NCBI RefSeq assembly: GCF_002632585.1
Contig: NZ_NIBV01000004.1
Location: forward strand, 45,449-109,448
Direction: 5' to 3'
Source of the DNA: Xenorhabdus szentirmaii DSM 16338
GTDB taxonomy: Bacteria; Pseudomonadota; Gammaproteobacteria; Enterobacterales; Enterobacteriaceae
DNA length: 64,000 nucleotides
Shown: positions 8,555 through 16,639 of the stretch, piece by piece
Layout: the number at the start of each line of letters is the position of its first letter
Numbering within the stretch: position 1 is the stretch's first letter
Translations under genes and position numbers: made by a program
Notes under the pieces: generated by a model
Databases searched by the model: none
Told to the model about the DNA's origin: nothing
The model's input: the letters and a program-made list of their open reading frames with translations, nothing else

Positions 8555-10463
8555 ACGAACGACCGCCTTTAGATTCAACCGTAATTGTTTCTCTGAACCA
8601 TGATTTCATTTCTTTGTGAGAGATAATCATCACGGTTCCGCGTTCACGGGCTTTGACTTCGAGGATTGCCATTAATCGCTCAAGACCAGCAATATCCAAG
8701 GCATCATCGATTTCATCACCGATAAATAACTGGATATTCTTAGTAGCTCGGCTGGCAACTAAATCCTGCAATGCTAAGGCGGTGGCAATACGGACTTTAC
8801 GCTTCTCACCACCGGATAATCCGGCAAACGACTTGGAGGCACTTTCTTTAGAAACAGAGATATTGAATTTGTCTTTGACTTCACCTTTTTTTGTGGTTTC
8901 CATCGTAGACCAAACCGCTGTTATCAATCCGTCTGAAAGCGTATTAAGATATTCCGCCGTTCTTGCATTCAGGAAAGGAGTAACATTGGATAAAATATGG
9001 CTACGGACACCAGACGGAGAAAACACTTTCCGTGCATGTTCCAACAAGGCACATTCGTCATCTAATGTTCCTTTGTTTTTCTTTAAAGTCTTTAAATTAT
9101 CTTTCAGGAGCGCGGCTTCGTGTTTTGTCTTTTCAATAAGCGCGGTAAACGGATTTAACTCAGCTTCAATCGTCTTTAATTTCTCAATTTCAGCTTTCAA
9201 GGCACGCTTGCCGGCTAGTTCATCGTTGGTCGATTTTTCAATGTAAGTACGCTGTCTTTGGAATACGGCGATCTTTTCCATTTCTGTGTCAACGTTAGGT
9301 CGAGTGGCTTTCAGAGCATTAAGTGCCGTTTCTGCTCTGGCGATTTGGTCGGTTACGGCGGTTATTTCAGGCGCTAGTTCGGTAGTAATACGTGCTATAT
9401 CAGCTTTCGCTTTTTCGATATGAACTTTTTTTACCGTTTCTAAATCACTCTCACAGTATGGTTTCCCGCATTCAGTACATGGCACACCCACTTTAGCCGA
9501 AACCTCGGTGGCGTTCGTCATGGCGCGTTTTGCCTGAGTTTTCAGACGGTCGATTTCGTTTTGTTTAATTGTCTGCGTTGAACGAGCTTTGGCAATTGCA
9601 GATTCCAGTTCACTGACTTTACGGTCATGCCCAGTTACGCCAGAAATACTGGCACGTAATCCCCTTATCTTTTCATCAATCGACTCAAGAGTAGGATTGT
9701 CACGGTTGGATAACTGTAGTTCGGCTAAATTTATTTCCGCCGCACCAATTGCTTTCTTCGCTTCATCAATCCGCAATTTGCGACCGGCTTCCCATGTCTC
9801 AGCGGAATTTAAGGTTTCTTCCGCAGTTTCGAGGGCACTACTGAAAGAGCGATCCATAATCGTAATCTTGCCGGCTACACCATCACGCTCTGCCAATTTT
9901 GCGTTATGGCGATCACGGGCAATCTCATAGGAATGAGTTAAACGATCCACACCAGCAGCCTCTTCAACAATCGCTTTCAGGTTCTTATCTGTCATGCCGG
10001 GTAAATCGGGCATATTTTCCTGACTGGCATAAATTGAAGCCAGAAAGACGTCTTTTGAGGCTCCGATTAGTTTCTCGATAAATTCCTGAGTGAGTTTATC
10101 TGTGCCTTTGGTGAGATCGCCATCTTCACATGAAACTATCAAACGGTTTTTATTCGCGGTATGAGCACGATGTCGCATGATTGAGTAACGTTTCCCGTCT
10201 TCATCTTCGACGATGATAGCGACACGACAGTTCTTTTCATGATCGGTACTGAGCACATCATCAGCTTTTAAACCGTTGGCTGTTTCGCCATATAATCCCC
10301 AACACAGGGCGTTCATTAACGTTGACTTACCGGAACCATTACTGTTCGCAGAGGTATCATCGGTGTTTTTGCCTTGGATAAGGATCAAACCACGGTCGTT
10401 TAGTTCGACTTTTGCTTCCGCTATACGCATGAAGTTTTCTGCCGTCATTTTGATAAATTTCAT
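8544..10463 (-). CDS. SbcC/Rad50-like recombination ATPase (T4 gp46-like)
   Basis: 639-residue SMC-type ATPase. Walker A is split by a short insert and ends in NSNGSGKST (residues 41-48). Long coiled coils flank a zinc hook Cys329-x-x-Cys332 (PCTECGK). The ABC signature is GLSGGEKRKVRIATALAL, and Walker B reads LFIGDEIDDALD. With the SbcD/Mre11-like partner, whose stop overlaps its start by one base, it should form the nuclease complex that processes DNA ends for recombination-dependent replication. The length is close to T4 gp46 (560) and much shorter than E. coli SbcC (1048). Confidence 0.93.
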   Translation of the reverse strand: MKFIKMTAENFMRIAEAKVELNDRGLILIQGKNTDDTSANSNGSGKSTLMNALCWGLYGETANGLKADDVLSTDHEKNCRVAIIVEDEDGKRYSIMRHRAHTANKNRLIVSCEDGDLTKGTDKLTQEFIEKLIGASKDVFLASIYASQENMPDLPGMTDKNLKAIVEEAAGVDRLTHSYEIARDRHNAKLAERDGVAGKITIMDRSFSSALETAEETLNSAETWEAGRKLRIDEAKKAIGAAEINLAELQLSNRDNPTLESIDEKIRGLRASISGVTGHDRKVSELESAIAKARSTQTIKQNEIDRLKTQAKRAMTNATEVSAKVGVPCTECGKPYCESDLETVKKVHIEKAKADIARITTELAPEITAVTDQIARAETALNALKATRPNVDTEMEKIAVFQRQRTYIEKSTNDELAGKRALKAEIEKLKTIEAELNPFTALIEKTKHEAALLKDNLKTLKKNKGTLDDECALLEHARKVFSPSGVRSHILSNVTPFLNARTAEYLNTLSDGLITAVWSTMETTKKGEVKDKFNISVSKESASKSFAGLSGGEKRKVRIATALALQDLVASRATKNIQLFIGDEIDDALDIAGLERLMAILEVKARERGTVMIISHKEMKSWFRETITVESKGGRSYVH

Positions 10464-11548
10464 TATTCTTTGCCCTCTGCCTGAGATAACACATCGTCAC
10501 AAATCGCTGTCAGTTTGGTTACATCAATCGAGGTGTCGCTTTTTCCCATTAGAATGCAGTAGTTGCCAACCGATTCTTTCAAGCTGTCAATTTTGGCTGT
10601 ACCCGCTGTTGCTGTCGTCGCGCCAACCAGAGCTGATTCCTTAGTAAAGTTTCTCGTTACACCGCTTGCGCCGAGTAATTTCACCATTTCTTCAATTTTT
10701 TTACCTTCTTCATCGTCTTTGATTACGGCGCGGATGCGAACGTAATTCCCTTTGATTGCCGATTCTTCCATATCGCCGTCTAATTCGAGGAAAACAGGGG
10801 CTTGTGTTGAGTATTGTGAATATGATCCATCAGCATTAATCAACATATAACCCGCTGTAGTGCCAATATCGCCCCAATTCTGATGCGTCAGTGCTCCGAT
10901 AGAGATAACGCCGGGAATGACCTCTTTGTGGTTGTGATAATGGCCGGAAAGGACATAGCGGAAACCCAAACCTTCAAATTCTTCGGCTTCCATTCCAACA
11001 TCTGGCATACCCGGTATCGCTTTATTGATTGAGGTATGGATGATCAGGTCATTTGGAACAGTGGGATCGAGTGTTTTTGCCAACTCTTTAACGGTGTTTA
11101 AAAGCTCTTTGTGATCGTTGTACCAGCTAATCATGTGAACTTTAACACCATCGATATCGAACGTTTGAGGTGTCTTAGAGCACACAATCTTCGCGCCAAT
11201 TTTGGTAAATGATGCTGAGGCGTTGGCTGAGAACACAGAATCATTGGTTTCTAAGTCGTGGTTGCCAGCGAGAATATAAACATCTAAACCGAGCGTATTT
11301 ATGATCCAATCATACAACTCAGATGTGAAGTGCAGGACGGTTGGGGCAATTGAACCACGAACATGAAATACGTCACCACCATGAAACAGAGCTTTTGCAC
11401 CAGCTTCTTTAGCGGCAACTGCGGCTTCTCGCGTGGCATCTAACTGTATTTTTAATCGAGAATTCATACCATCATGAGCGGTTGAAGCAAAGGCATCCCA
11501 TACATGGTAGTGCGTATCAGATATTAAGCCGTATAACGCTTTCTTCAT
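10463..11548 (-). CDS. SbcD/Mre11-like nuclease (T4 gp47-like)
   Basis: 361-residue calcineurin-like phosphoesterase. The metal-binding motifs occur in order: SDTHYH (residues 10-15), HGGDVFH, AGNHDLE and SGHYHNH. This is the nuclease half of the gp46/gp47 (Rad50/Mre11) complex and is encoded first in the pair. A dyad operator lies 18 bp upstream of its ATG. The C-terminal third is less conserved and presumably carries the Rad50-binding region. Confidence 0.93.
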   Translation of the reverse strand: MKKALYGLISDTHYHVWDAFASTAHDGMNSRLKIQLDATREAAVAAKEAGAKALFHGGDVFHVRGSIAPTVLHFTSELYDWIINTLGLDVYILAGNHDLETNDSVFSANASASFTKIGAKIVCSKTPQTFDIDGVKVHMISWYNDHKELLNTVKELAKTLDPTVPNDLIIHTSINKAIPGMPDVGMEAEEFEGLGFRYVLSGHYHNHKEVIPGVISIGALTHQNWGDIGTTAGYMLINADGSYSQYSTQAPVFLELDGDMEESAIKGNYVRIRAVIKDDEEGKKIEEMVKLLGASGVTRNFTKESALVGATTATAGTAKIDSLKESVGNYCILMGKSDTSIDVTKLTAICDDVLSQAEGKE

Positions 11549-11565
11549 CTTTCTTTCACCTTTAA

Positions 11566-11585
11566 ATATGTAAATAAATACGTAT
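11566..11585. promoter_or_regulatory. 20-bp dyad operator, copy 4 (sbcD-like)
   Basis: ATATGTA, six bases, TACGTAT: an exact consensus match, 18 bp upstream of the SbcD-like start. Confidence 0.65.
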
Positions 11586-11633
11586 TACCATTCAAATGGT
11601 ATCAGAATAGAAAAGGCGAGAAAGTAAAAATAT

Positions 11634-11663
11634 AAGGCACTCAATATATTGAGTGCCTTTTTA
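11634..11663 (-). terminator. Strong terminator after the 208-residue gene
   Basis: A perfect 26-bp palindrome at 11634-11659 (left arm AAGGCACTCAATA) is flanked by T-rich sequence on both sides. It should stop transcription from the gene ending at 11678. Confidence 0.8.
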
Positions 11664-11677
11664 GTGTATAGGCTGGC

Positions 11678-12304
11678 TTACAGGTTCCTATGCCATGAAA
11701 GATTAATTACCTTGCTTTCAACATTTTCCGGTGTATCACCAAGCTTCTTATCAATTTTATCGATGAGTTCATGCGAAACGTTCTCAATATAGATTGCGGT
11801 CAACTTGGAATCTGGCTTTAAGAAGTGTCCATAAGACTTACGGATCACTCTTTCGACTTCATCAACTCCTTTTCCGGCCATAGCAATGTGGTTAAATTGA
11901 GCGTGTACTTCCAGCATCTTATCGATTCCACCTGAGATAACGCTTTTCACTTTGCCAAATCGAATGATATCGCCAGATTTTGAATCTGTAAGAGCTACAA
12001 CTTTCCCTTTTACCAATCGTTCCTGCCACGTTGTACCTGCTCTTAATGTATTAAATATTGAGAAGTGAAGACCAACGTAAGGGGAGCAAAAGGGGATTGA
12101 GGGCACGAATCTAGCACATGTTCTGATAACTGCCTCAGCATGACCTTCTGTGAACGATAAAGCGCGTTGGATAGGACAATTTGAAATGATAGAACATACC
12201 TGACACAAGTGGTCATTTCGGGATCGTACTGATTTAGGCTCTATAGTGTAGACGCCTTTTTCTAAGAGTCTTACACGTTTATTTTTTTGTTGAGAGTCAG
12301 TCAT
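11678..12304 (-). CDS. Unknown cysteine-rich protein, possible PUA/ASCH-like fold
   Basis: 208 residues. The N-terminal half has four cysteines arranged C-x2-C-x6-C and a later C (HLCQVCSIISNCPIQ and RTCARFVP), a possible metal site. The middle segment FNTLRAGTTWQERLVKGKVVALTD followed by a DIIRFGKV strand resembles the strand layout of ASCH/PUA-like RNA- or nucleotide-binding domains; this is a weak resemblance. It is a monocistronic gene with its own terminator, next to the replication origin. The function is unknown. Confidence 0.65.
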   Translation of the reverse strand: MTDSQQKNKRVRLLEKGVYTIEPKSVRSRNDHLCQVCSIISNCPIQRALSFTEGHAEAVIRTCARFVPSIPFCSPYVGLHFSIFNTLRAGTTWQERLVKGKVVALTDSKSGDIIRFGKVKSVISGGIDKMLEVHAQFNHIAMAGKGVDEVERVIRKSYGHFLKPDSKLTAIYIENVSHELIDKIDKKLGDTPENVESKVINLSWHRNL

Positions 12305-12650
12305 GATTTACCTTATTTGTATTTTACTAAGGCGATCATAGCTGAAAAGAAATGGCTTGTGCCGATTTGCCTGGTTTTAGTCTTCCTCAATACAAGATGG
12401 TGATTGTCAATCAATTATCATTTCCTCCCTGATTTTGATCAATGATATTCATAGTTTTTCCTATAACGTATTTTGTTTGATTTGTATTATTTGCCAATGA
12501 GTTAAAGGTTAAATTGGGATACGACGGTATTTTATGAATGTTATTCACACGACCGATCCAATAATAAGTTCCAAATAGATCATTATAAAGATCAATAAAG
12601 ATCCCCGATCTCCGCAGAGTTTGTGGCACAAGGCCTTAAGTGGTATCAGC

Positions 12651-12986
12651 GACCACTGTAGAGAGGTAATAGACCTCTAAGGAGAGTGAGAATGACTACT
12701 GTAGTCAGCAAAATGACGGCTTAAAAGAGCAACTGTGACCACTATAGGGAGAGGCTCCATATTTTTATTCACTAGCGAGTTATTCAGATATCCACAAGAT
12801 AGATCCAATAATAGCTCCTATGAGTTCCCAAAGATCCTTGTTGCTGATTACGTATAAATATCAATAGGTTTAGTTACTTAATGACCACTATAAAGTGTAA
12901 TCCGACCACTATAAAGAGTAAATAAACCACTATAAACATTAGTGACACGACTACTATAGATAGCAATAATAAACCACTATAGAGAG
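12651..12986 (+). repeat. Iterons upstream of repA (eight copies), origin region
   Basis: Direct repeats with consensus GACCACTATAGAGAG start at 12651, 12694, 12737, 12883, 12904, 12925, 12949 and 12972. The first three are about 43 bp apart and the last five are 21-24 bp apart, i.e. two helical turns. This is the pattern expected for Rep_3 (RepFIB-like) initiator binding, both for replication and for repression of repA. The 12.3-13.0 kb stretch holds no convincing gene. Confidence 0.92.
12788..12796 (+). promoter_or_regulatory. DnaA box candidate
   Basis: ATATCCACA differs from the DnaA consensus TTATCCACA at one position. It sits between the two iteron groups, next to an AT-rich stretch that could melt. 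Confidence 0.5.
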
Positions 12987-13015
12987 TGTTCTACTCAGAG
13001 TGTGGGAGGTAATTT

Positions 13016-14032
13016 ATGTCTGAAAATTCAATAGCTAATGTCAATCTAGCTTCTGCATTAACAGAAGTAAACAAAGAAACCGGTGAGCTAATTACACTGA
13101 CACCGAACACCAATAATACCGTTCAGCCTGTCGCATTGATGCGGCTAGGATTGTTTGTCCCTACTTTGAAATCCACGAACCGAAGTAAACGAAATCTCAT
13201 GTCGTCAATGGATGCAACTGAGGAATTGAAACAACTTTCTCTTGCAAAATCAGAGGGATATAACAATATCAAGATAACTGGAGAACGGCTTGATATGGAC
13301 AATGACTTTAAAACATGGGTCGGGATCATACACTCGTTTGCAAAGCATAAAGTGATAGGCGATAAAGTCACCCTTAAATTTGTCGATTTTGTAAAACTCT
13401 GTGGTATTCCGTCTGCCAGATCATCAAAACGCCTGAGAGAACGTTTGGATGAATCACTCCGGCGAATAGTCTCTACTACACTCTCTTTTACTAATGATTC
13501 AAAGTCTTATCATACTCACCTCGTTCAGTCAGCTTACTATGATATGAAAGAGGATACGGTGACAATTCAGGCTGACCCGAAGATATTTGAGCTGTATCAG
13601 TTTGACCATAAGGTATTACTGCAATTACGGGCAATTAACGAATTAGCGCGTAAGGAAAGCGCTCAGGCACTTTATACGTTCATCGAGAGTTTACCCACCA
13701 GTCCAGCTCCCGTATCAATGGCGAGGCTTAGGGCACGGTTAAATCTCAAATCCCGCCCCAATACTCAGAACGCTACTGTCAGACGAGCATTAGAGCAATT
13801 AAAAGAGATCGGCTATCTAGATTGCACAGAGACTAAAAAAGGTAATTCAGTTTACTTCCTAATCCACGAACGGACTCCTAAGCTCAAGAAAAACAAGCCA
13901 ATTAAAACAGTTAAGAAAGCAAAGACCACTAAAGGAAGTAAGACCACTATAGAGAGCGATGATACTATTTTGGCTGAATTGACAAGGGAAGAACTTGAAT
14001 TGTTAAAAAAAATCAGAAAATCAAATAAATAG
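13016..14032 (+). CDS. repA: Rep_3 superfamily plasmid replication initiator
   Basis: 338 residues with the two winged-helix arrangement of Rep_3 initiators such as RepFIB RepA and pi: ...[12 protein letters not shown]...[13 protein letters not shown]... in the first half, and LYTFIESLP...[14 protein letters not shown]...[12 protein letters not shown] in the second. A lysine-rich tail follows. GGGAGGT lies 5 nt before the ATG. It is expected to bind the iterons and start replication at the adjacent origin. Two iterons lie inside the last 40 codons, so the tail sequence is partly fixed by its own binding sites. This is the only rightward backbone gene besides ccdAB and two others. Confidence 0.93.
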   Translation: MSENSIANVNLASALTEVNKETGELITLTPNTNNTVQPVALMRLGLFVPTLKSTNRSKRNLMSSMDATEELKQLSLAKSEGYNNIKITGERLDMDNDFKTWVGIIHSFAKHKVIGDKVTLKFVDFVKLCGIPSARSSKRLRERLDESLRRIVSTTLSFTNDSKSYHTHLVQSAYYDMKEDTVTIQADPKIFELYQFDHKVLLQLRAINELARKESAQALYTFIESLPTSPAPVSMARLRARLNLKSRPNTQNATVRRALEQLKEIGYLDCTETKKGNSVYFLIHERTPKLKKNKPIKTVKKAKTTKGSKTTIESDDTILAELTREELELLKKIRKSNK

Positions 14033-14329
14033 CAAATTAACGACCGCTATAGAGAGTAAAAACAGAAGACCACTATGGAGAGTAATTTCTCATTATAGAG
14101 GTCTTTTTTATGCAGCATGGGTTGCAATTGAGATAACGTACCTTGATTTTTGGAATTGTTACGGTGTAACCATCATCTTTCTTGCTATAGTGGTTTTTTA
14201 TAACATGTTGTTATATTTATATTTTTATCAAACAAAGCAGATGATGAATAATACGGTCACTTATCCTGACAGTAAATCGCGTATCGGTATCGACCACTAT
14301 AGAGAGAATAGGTGCTCTTTATAGCGGTC
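13924..14329 (+). repeat. Iterons inside and downstream of repA (both orientations)
   Basis: Direct copies of GACCACTATAGAGAG-like repeats start at 13924 and 13942 (inside repA), 14042, 14068 and 14292. Inverted copies are at 14089-14103, 14181-14195 and 14315-14329. RepFIB-type replicons typically carry a second iteron set downstream of repA, used in copy control by handcuffing. The 14.03-14.45 kb gap contains only these repeats and AT-rich DNA. Confidence 0.88.
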
Positions 14330-14447
14330 TTACAAATCAAATATTTTTCAAAAGGGTAGGGTGGTTGACGCATTGGCTGATGAAGGCAAACAAAATGCTA
14401 CTGTGCCGGCAAATATCCAAAGAACAATAAAGAAAGCAAAGGCTACT

Positions 14448-14648
14448 TTACGCATCTTTCTTTTCCAAAGCAGCTCGAACAAGAGAGTCTTTTGCTTCTA
14501 GTAGTTTTCGAAGGCCGACAGACTTCTCAGCGGAATCAGGTAGCATTCCGTCCATTTGAACAGCCAAGTCACCAACTGGCTTACTGACAGACTGTAAATT
14601 AGCTGGAAGATGGTTGTACGCGAAGTATTTGATAATAGGTGATGCCAT
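14448..14648 (-). CDS. Small helical protein resembling Acb2/Tad1 hairpin family
   Basis: 66 residues. The pattern YNHLPANLQSVSKPVGDLA, then LPDSAEKSVGLRKLLEAKD (about residues 37-55) and VRAAL, is that of small phage proteins now grouped with Acb2/Tad1 hairpin proteins (LP..xEK/R..ALRKLLEAKD). Characterised members are oligomers that soak up cyclic oligonucleotide or cADPR-type signals and so block CBASS or Thoeris defence. This identification is recalled from pattern, not searched. The gene ends the unit shared with the small membrane protein at 14650-14817, one base away. Confidence 0.6.
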   Translation of the reverse strand: MASPIIKYFAYNHLPANLQSVSKPVGDLAVQMDGMLPDSAEKSVGLRKLLEAKDSLVRAALEKKDA

Positions 14649-14649
14649 G

Positions 14650-14817
14650 TCATTTCCTTATTCTGGCTATTTCCGATTTAATATGAGGTGCACAGAAGAA
14701 AATCCACAACCAGCATTTTAGGAATGCTTTTGATATGTTGCGGCGAACCAATGACTCGAACATTAATCCGGCACCGCCGATGTAAAGTAAACCCATCAAT
14801 ACGATAAAATTATCCAT
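14650..14817 (-). CDS. Small membrane protein
   Basis: About 55 residues from the ATG at 14817 (MDNFIVLMGLLYIGGAGLMF). A longer frame upstream runs through a dyad operator, so the internal ATG is preferred although its ribosome-binding site is weak. One or two hydrophobic segments (residues 3-22 and again AFLKCWLWIFFCA) and a basic C-terminus suggest an inner-membrane protein. It precedes and is adjacent to the Acb2-like gene. No family recognised. Confidence 0.55.
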   Translation of the reverse strand: MDNFIVLMGLLYIGGAGLMFESLVRRNISKAFLKCWLWIFFCAPHIKSEIARIRK

Positions 14818-14827
14818 CCTAGCACCA

Positions 14828-14847
14828 TTAGGTAAGTGAATACATAT
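14828..14847. promoter_or_regulatory. 20-bp dyad operator, copy 5
   Basis: TTAGGTA, six bases, TACATAT. It lies 11 bp upstream of the small membrane protein and Acb2-like unit. Confidence 0.6.
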
Positions 14848-14986
14848 TTTATAAGTTGTGAAAATAAAGGTAAAGTTACATTGTATAAACCTGCACATTC
14901 AATGCTTGTTTAAATTCTTATTTTTCATAATTAACCTCATTTAGATAAGTTTATTGTTTTCTTATTGATGTTATTTTCTCAAAATA

Positions 14987-15012
14987 AAAAAGGCACTCAA
15001 TAGAGCGCCTTT
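14987..15012. terminator. Imperfect terminator hairpin
   Basis: AAAGGC-CTC pairs with GAG-GCCTTT around AATA (one mismatch), with A/T runs on both sides. It separates the ccd promoter from the leftward genes. Confidence 0.5.
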
Positions 15013-15073
15013 AAAAAGTGAGATTAGTTTTGAGAGCCAAATCTTGCGTCCAATTGCCGACTGATTACTTGAA

Positions 15074-15092
15074 GTGTATACTTAATATACAC
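15074..15092 (+). promoter_or_regulatory. ccdAB operator
   Basis: Inverted repeat GTGTATA-5-TATACAC lies 18 bp before the ccdA start and covers the probable promoter -10 region. CcdA-CcdB complexes autoregulate the F ccd operon at similar sites; here this is inferred from position and symmetry. GGAGGT at 15098-15103 is the ccdA ribosome-binding site. Confidence 0.7.
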
Positions 15093-15109
15093 ATAATGGA
15101 GGTATACCT

Positions 15110-15328
15110 ATGAAGCATAGAATTAGCGTAACCGTAGATAGAGAGCATTATCAGGTACTTAGTTCTTCCGGGATAAATATTTCTGGTCTAGTAAATGACG
15201 CCATAGGAAAAGAAGCCCGCAGGATAAAGGCCGAAAAGTGGAAAGCAGATAACCGAGAAGGTATGGCGGAAGTTGCAGAATTTATAGCACAATATGGTTC
15301 GTTCGCTGAAGAAAACAGGAATTGGTGA
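15110..15328 (+). CDS. ccdA: CcdA antitoxin
   Basis: 72 residues, exactly the length of F-plasmid CcdA, and collinear with it: an N-terminal ribbon-helix-helix [27 protein letters not shown], then the toxin-binding tail with [10 protein letters not shown] and [10 protein letters not shown] (F ends in ENRDW). It neutralises CcdB and represses the operon. It is followed one base later by ccdB. Confidence 0.95.
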   Translation: MKHRISVTVDREHYQVLSSSGINISGLVNDAIGKEARRIKAEKWKADNREGMAEVAEFIAQYGSFAEENRNW

Positions 15329-15329
15329 T

Positions 15330-15635
15330 ATGCAATTCATTGTTTATGAATACAAGCGGGCAAGCCATTACAAAATGTTTGTCGATGTACAAAGCGATAT
15401 CATCGATACTCCTGGGCGGCGTATGGTCATCCCTTTGATTGAATCCCGCCATCTTTCTGAAAAAGTGAATAGCTTATTGTTTCCTTTGGTTAGAGTCAAC
15501 GATGAGGATTATCGGGTGATGACGACCGAACTATCAAGCGTGTCTGTAAACGTTATTGGAGAGGTCATTACCGACGTTAGCAGTGCCGCCGACGCGATTA
15601 AGAACGCCATCAACCTCATATTCCCCAGAACATGA
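15330..15635 (+). CDS. ccdB: CcdB-family gyrase toxin with altered C-terminus
   Basis: 101 residues, same length as F CcdB and closely collinear: [36 protein letters not shown] and IKNAINLIF are nearly unchanged. The exception is the end. F CcdB finishes W99-G100-I101, residues known to be essential for gyrase poisoning; here residues 99-101 are P-R-T. The fold and operon autoregulation should be kept, but killing may be lost or changed. I start at 15330 rather than at the upstream in-frame codon because it matches the family start and follows the ccdA stop directly. Confidence 0.93.
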   Translation: MQFIVYEYKRASHYKMFVDVQSDIIDTPGRRMVIPLIESRHLSEKVNSLLFPLVRVNDEDYRVMTTELSSVSVNVIGEVITDVSSAADAIKNAINLIFPRT

Positions 15636-15645
15636 GGTTGATGGC
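15606..15645 (+). terminator. Hairpin over the ccdB stop codon
   Basis: 14-bp perfect stem 15606-15619 / 15632-15645 with a 12-nt loop. The right arm contains the ccdB stop codon. There is no strong U-tract, so it may act as a 3' stabiliser or terminator. Confidence 0.65.
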
Positions 15646-15651
15646 GCAATT

Positions 15652-15666
15652 GACCACTATGGTTAG
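15652..15666 (+). repeat. Isolated iteron copy
   Basis: GACCACTATGGTTAG matches the first nine positions of the repA iteron and lies 1.3 kb from the main groups. It may be a chance or remnant copy. Confidence 0.5.
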
Positions 15667-15754
15667 TAATGTAATGGGTTTTGTAGCCGTCATCACTTTT
15701 ATTATCTCAGATTTGAGCTGACAGCTTTCTCATGCAGCACACAACACACAATCA

Positions 15755-15789
15755 AATCTTACAGTCAGCTCATAGCTGACTGTAAGATT
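15755..15789 (-). terminator. 16-bp perfect hairpin terminator
   Basis: Arms 15755-15770 and 15774-15789 are perfect reverse complements with a 3-nt loop. It lies just past the stop of the leftward gene at 15810, and T-rich sequence follows on the minus strand. Confidence 0.75.
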
Positions 15790-15809
15790 ACAACACCTAT
15801 CCTGTTGCT

Positions 15810-16112
15810 TTAATACCAGCCATTCTCTGCTATTTGGCATCCGAGCGAAAAGATTTCATCTTGGTAATCTCTAATAACTTGCTCTATGGATTGCTTTTGT
15901 TCAGTCGTTAAAGAGTCCCAAATTTCAATAATAGGCTTATCGTGTTCTGACCATTCTATTGGGGGTTCATTATCCTCTGGAGCAGTCGGAATTTGCGTTT
16001 TTACGTTGATATCAGGCGATTGACTTGACGGAGTACATGAAATATCACCCACTATCACTCTTACAATACCTGTTCTATCACGAAGGATAATGTTGTTGTT
16101 ATACAGCTCCAT
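15810..16112 (-). CDS. Unknown small acidic protein
   Basis: 100 residues from the ATG at 16112 (MELYNNNIILRD), chosen because AAAGGAGAG lies 5 nt upstream; the open frame extends further but without a site. It has two parts: an N-terminal strand-rich segment (IILRDRTGIVRVIVGDI) and, after a Pro/Ser linker, an acidic helical C-terminus (TEQKQSIEQVIRDYQDEIF). No family recognised. It has its own strong terminator. Confidence 0.6.
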   Translation of the reverse strand: MELYNNNIILRDRTGIVRVIVGDISCTPSSQSPDINVKTQIPTAPEDNEPPIEWSEHDKPIIEIWDSLTTEQKQSIEQVIRDYQDEIFSLGCQIAENGWY

Positions 16113-16331
16113 ACGCTCTCCTTTAGAGCAGTAAACATCAGTTTCTGATTTTTTCTGTTTTTCCACTAGTGATACCGTGAAGTGCATGAAGCCTGATGGG
16201 GCAGTTCAGATGTAAACAAATCAGTACCAATTGAGTTCGTTACACTCATCGATACAATCCCGAAAGAAAGAGACTGTTTCATTGTGTAACCCAAGCTGTC
16301 TATGCAATTTGTTGGCGCAGTTCTTTCTTGA

Positions 16332-16502
16332 TTAGCCATTGTCTTTCGCCTTTTTGTTCAATTGAATAAGTGATCGTTTTGCATTCGCGGCATTGCGAAT
16401 ATAAAAAAGACGTTCCTGAAAAAACTCTTTCTCTTTAGGTACATGCTTCAAAAATGAAAGATTTGCTTCTAACGATTGCCTATACATTAATATTTCAAAC
16501 AT
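16332..16502 (-). CDS. Small basic helical protein
   Basis: 56 codons that I found by reading the gap (start MFEILMYRQS, end KKAKDNG). It is helical and basic in its second half. The start codon lies 5 bp from a dyad operator, as with other backbone genes, which supports it being real, although no clear ribosome-binding site is seen. Function unknown. Confidence 0.45.
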   Translation of the reverse strand: MFEILMYRQSLEANLSFLKHVPKEKEFFQERLFYIRNAANAKRSLIQLNKKAKDNG

Positions 16503-16506
16503 AATT

Positions 16507-16526
16507 GTAAGTAAGTGAATACATAT
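16507..16526. promoter_or_regulatory. 20-bp dyad operator, copy 6
   Basis: GTAAGTA, six bases, TACATAT. It abuts the small gene at 16332-16502. Confidence 0.55.
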
Positions 16527-16601
16527 TGTTTTGGTATAATAATGATCTAAAGCAGGTATACAAGAAATTTATATAAGAGTTAAAGGCGGGAGCAATAGAA
16601 A

Positions 16602-16618
16602 GGGCGCCAATTGCGCCC
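16602..16618 (-). terminator. recA terminator hairpin
   Basis: GGGCGC-5-GCGCCC stem 22 bp past the recA-like stop. Only a weak T-run follows. Confidence 0.6.
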
Positions 16619-16639
16619 CAGTGTAGACAATAATATTGG

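Noticed and set aside
8653..9246. 197-codon plus-strand frame
   Set aside because: Antisense shadow of the SbcC-like ATPase, whose motifs are intact.
12411..12629. 72-codon minus-strand frame next to the iterons
   Set aside because: It starts with GTG without a good ribosome-binding site, has low-complexity Asn-rich sequence and no dyad or terminator. It cannot be excluded but is not supported.
12651..14329. CRISPR array
   Set aside because: The repeats are 15 bp, irregularly spaced, in both orientations and next to a Rep_3 gene, so they are iterons. No cas genes in the window.
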